From positions 2,480,001 through 2,544,000 of the forward strand of contig NC_052613.1 in assembly GCF_016545825.1 (NCBI RefSeq): a stretch of DNA of 64,000 nucleotides, read 5' to 3'. The notes beneath the pieces are model-generated. The model was not told the origin of the DNA, did not search any database, and saw only the letters and a program-made list of their open reading frames with translations. This DNA is from Eucalyptus grandis. Lineage: Eukaryota > Streptophyta > Magnoliopsida > Myrtales > Myrtaceae. How positions within the stretch are numbered: the first letter of the stretch is position 1; each line of letters starts with the position of its first letter. Made by a program: the position numbers and the translations under genes. This document shows, piece by piece, positions 62,377 through 64,000 of this stretch.

Positions 62377-63173
62377 GGGCGCGTTTGAACGATTACGTTA
62401 GGGGCTGATTCGACTAGAAATGATTATTTTTATTAACAAGGAACCGATTCGAGTAAAAAAGCGCGTTTGGTAACTTGTTTAAAATTTTGATTCGGATTAG
62501 AATTGCGTTTGGTACTTGTATTAATTGATTATGTTCCAAATTAATTTCTTTTGATTTTTAAATAAATTTTAAATAATTTCTTTTGATTTTTAAATAAATT
62601 TTAAATAATTTCTTTACTTTTTACTTTTTTTCCCTTTTTTCTATTCTTCTTCTTCTTCTTCATTTGGCCGGTCGCCGGACCGGCGATCGCCGAGCGAGGG
62701 GCGGCGACGCTCACCGGAGCGTCGCCGACCCCTGGCGAGGTCGGCCTTCGTCGGCCGAGCCTCGCCGCGGCCGAGCGAGGCTCGCCCAGCCCGCCGGTGG
62801 CAGCCGGCCTCGCCGGGCCGGGCGAGGCCGGCCTGCCACCGGCGAGCTCGCCGGACCTCGCCCCGGCTCCGGCGAGCCTCCGCGACCTCGCCGGACCGGC
62901 GATCGGCGGCGAACCGGCGACTGGCTGGCGGCGGCGGGCGGTGGCGGGTGGTGGCGGACGGCGGCGGGCGATGGCGGATGGCAACAAAGGGTTTTACATT
63001 TTGATTCTTTTCGATTCTCGGACGTAGAATCAAATTTTTTTGATTCTCAAATCTTGTCCAAAATCGTTCCAGGAACAAAAAAATTTACCAAACGCGATTC
63101 TCGTCCTAAAGCGATTCTCGGGGAACAAAAATCGAGAACCGGCACTTTGTTTGGCACGTTGCCAAACAGGCCC
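62377..63173. mobile_element. PIF/Harbinger-like MITE with TAA target duplication and GC-rich core
   Basis: A 797-base element with ends GGGCGCGTTTG and, reversed, GGGCCTGTTTGGCAACG. It is flanked by TAA at 62374-62376 and 63174-63176. Block B (46341) has the uninterrupted site GTTAATAAACTTCC, and block A (34340) has GTTAACAAACTTCC, so insertion into TAA is shown directly. The core (62660-62985) is extremely GC-rich with GGCGA/TCGCC words. Its long frames on both strands are compositional, rich in Arg, Ala, Pro and Gly, with no transposase motif. Confidence 0.83.
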
Positions 63174-63176
63174 TAA

Positions 63177-64000
63177 ACTTCCAATCCAAACTAAAATTGA
63201 TATAAAACCAAAAGTTATTATATTTCAAGGTAAAAGCAATAAAATTTACCAATAGAGTGAAATGCACGAAAATTGGTAAAACAAAAAGAATGCAATTAAA
63301 GTCATGACCACGGGAAAAATGTTAGCCAATTATCAAGGAGAAAATGAATTGCTATGCCTCGAATTTTTGCCATAATATAGATAATTGGGTGACGGAGAAA
63401 AAAAGTAACCAAAAGCATTTCCCCTAGGAAAAACCCATGAATTTGAAATCTTGAAGGTGCAAACTCTAGAAACTTGAAGGTAAACAAATTCAAAAGGAAA
63501 ATGACAAGAAAAAAATTATTAAAAAGGGGATTACATTGAAAAATGTCGATTTGACCATTTATTAAGCAATCGAATAACAAAATTCTATAATTTTTAAATT
63601 TCATATGTTGTGTGCAATTAGATAGTATTTTTATAATATTACAAATAAATTGAGGTTCGCGAAACCCAAGGACTGAAAAAAAAGGTTTGCCTATCACTGT
63701 CCAAAAAAGGTTGCAATTGAAGTCGTGACATGGAAAACTGGATGTCAAGACCAAGTATTTCTTCTATGAAGAATAAAATGAATTACTTTGGTCCCATACT
63801 TAGGTTTAAATTCTCCACACTTGAATTTTTGCCATGAGATAGATGGTTAGGCGACAGAAGAAAAAGTAATCAAAAGCATTTTCCTAGTAGGAAAAACCGA
63901 TGAATAAGAAATCTCGATGGCAAAAGCTCTAGAAATTCAAGGGTAAACTAATTCAAAAGGAAAATGAAAGAAAAAGGAAAAAATAGTTGGATTATGTCAA
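63177..64000. repeat. Further partial copies of the block end
   Basis: 63177-63700 is a diverged copy of block A 34345-34900 (ACCAAAAGTT, TTTCAAGGTAAAA, CAAGGAGAAAATGAATTGC, GGGGATTACATTGA). From about 63690 to the window end, the middle of the same segment (GAAATGAATTAC..., CCATACTTAGGTT) starts again as another partial tandem copy. No gene is present. Confidence 0.7.

Noticed and set aside
62601..63176. Long frames of 128 to 170 codons on both strands
   Set aside because: They lie inside the GC-rich core of a Harbinger-like MITE, are low in complexity and show no transposase motif.
1..64000. CRISPR arrays, bacterial operons, tRNA or rRNA genes
   Set aside because: None seen. The sequence is plant nuclear with introns and plant transposons.

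Overview
This window reads as plant nuclear DNA, most likely from a eudicot. It is AT-rich intergenic sequence with many short DNA transposons, GT-AG introns of 70 to 1000 bases, and three plant gene families: a MORC6-type GHKL ATPase, a PP2A B55 regulatory subunit, and cysteine-rich receptor-like kinases (CRKs, DUF26). I cannot name the species. Every gene I can support is on the minus strand. Gene models were built by hand from reading frame, splice sites and phase; all exons join in phase.

Layout. 1-1738: 5' half of a MORC6-like gene that leaves the window on the left. 3.5-8 kb: intergenic DNA with a Mutator-like (MULE) MITE and a larger MULE-like element that has an hAT-like element inside it. 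8681-16195: a complete 19-exon MORC6 gene of 664 codons. Its first six exons match the partial gene in length, so the two are tandem duplicates. 16.2-19.1 kb: GC-rich 5' region and spacer. 19157-25601: a complete 14-exon PP2A B55 gene (505 residues).

From 25085 the window is built from repeated blocks. Block A (25085-35917) begins inside intron 2 of the PP2A gene and carries CRK copy A (27887-30876, 662 residues). Block B (35918 to about 48005) is a direct tandem copy. It starts with a PP2A pseudogene that keeps only exons 1 and 2, and carries CRK copy B (39116-42088), whose ancestral ATG is now TTG. Further right are broken copies of the block end (52664-53340, 63177-64000) and a third CRK, copy C (55321-61758). 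Copy C has a frameshifted C-terminus, a first intron enlarged by three DNA transposons, and a tandemly duplicated ectodomain exon.

Function. MORC6 proteins act in chromatin compaction and RNA-directed silencing. B55 subunits direct PP2A to its substrates. CRKs are plasma-membrane receptor kinases often linked to stress and immune responses. The genes do not form a pathway. What they share is recent, repeated local duplication. Comparing the blocks gives empty sites that reveal target-site duplications of several transposons. I found no clearly novel biological system. The most notable items are the CRK ectodomain-exon duplication, the back-to-back TTA-flanked insertions, the stop-free 93-base intron in PP2A B55, and the segmental duplication that made the PP2A pseudogene.
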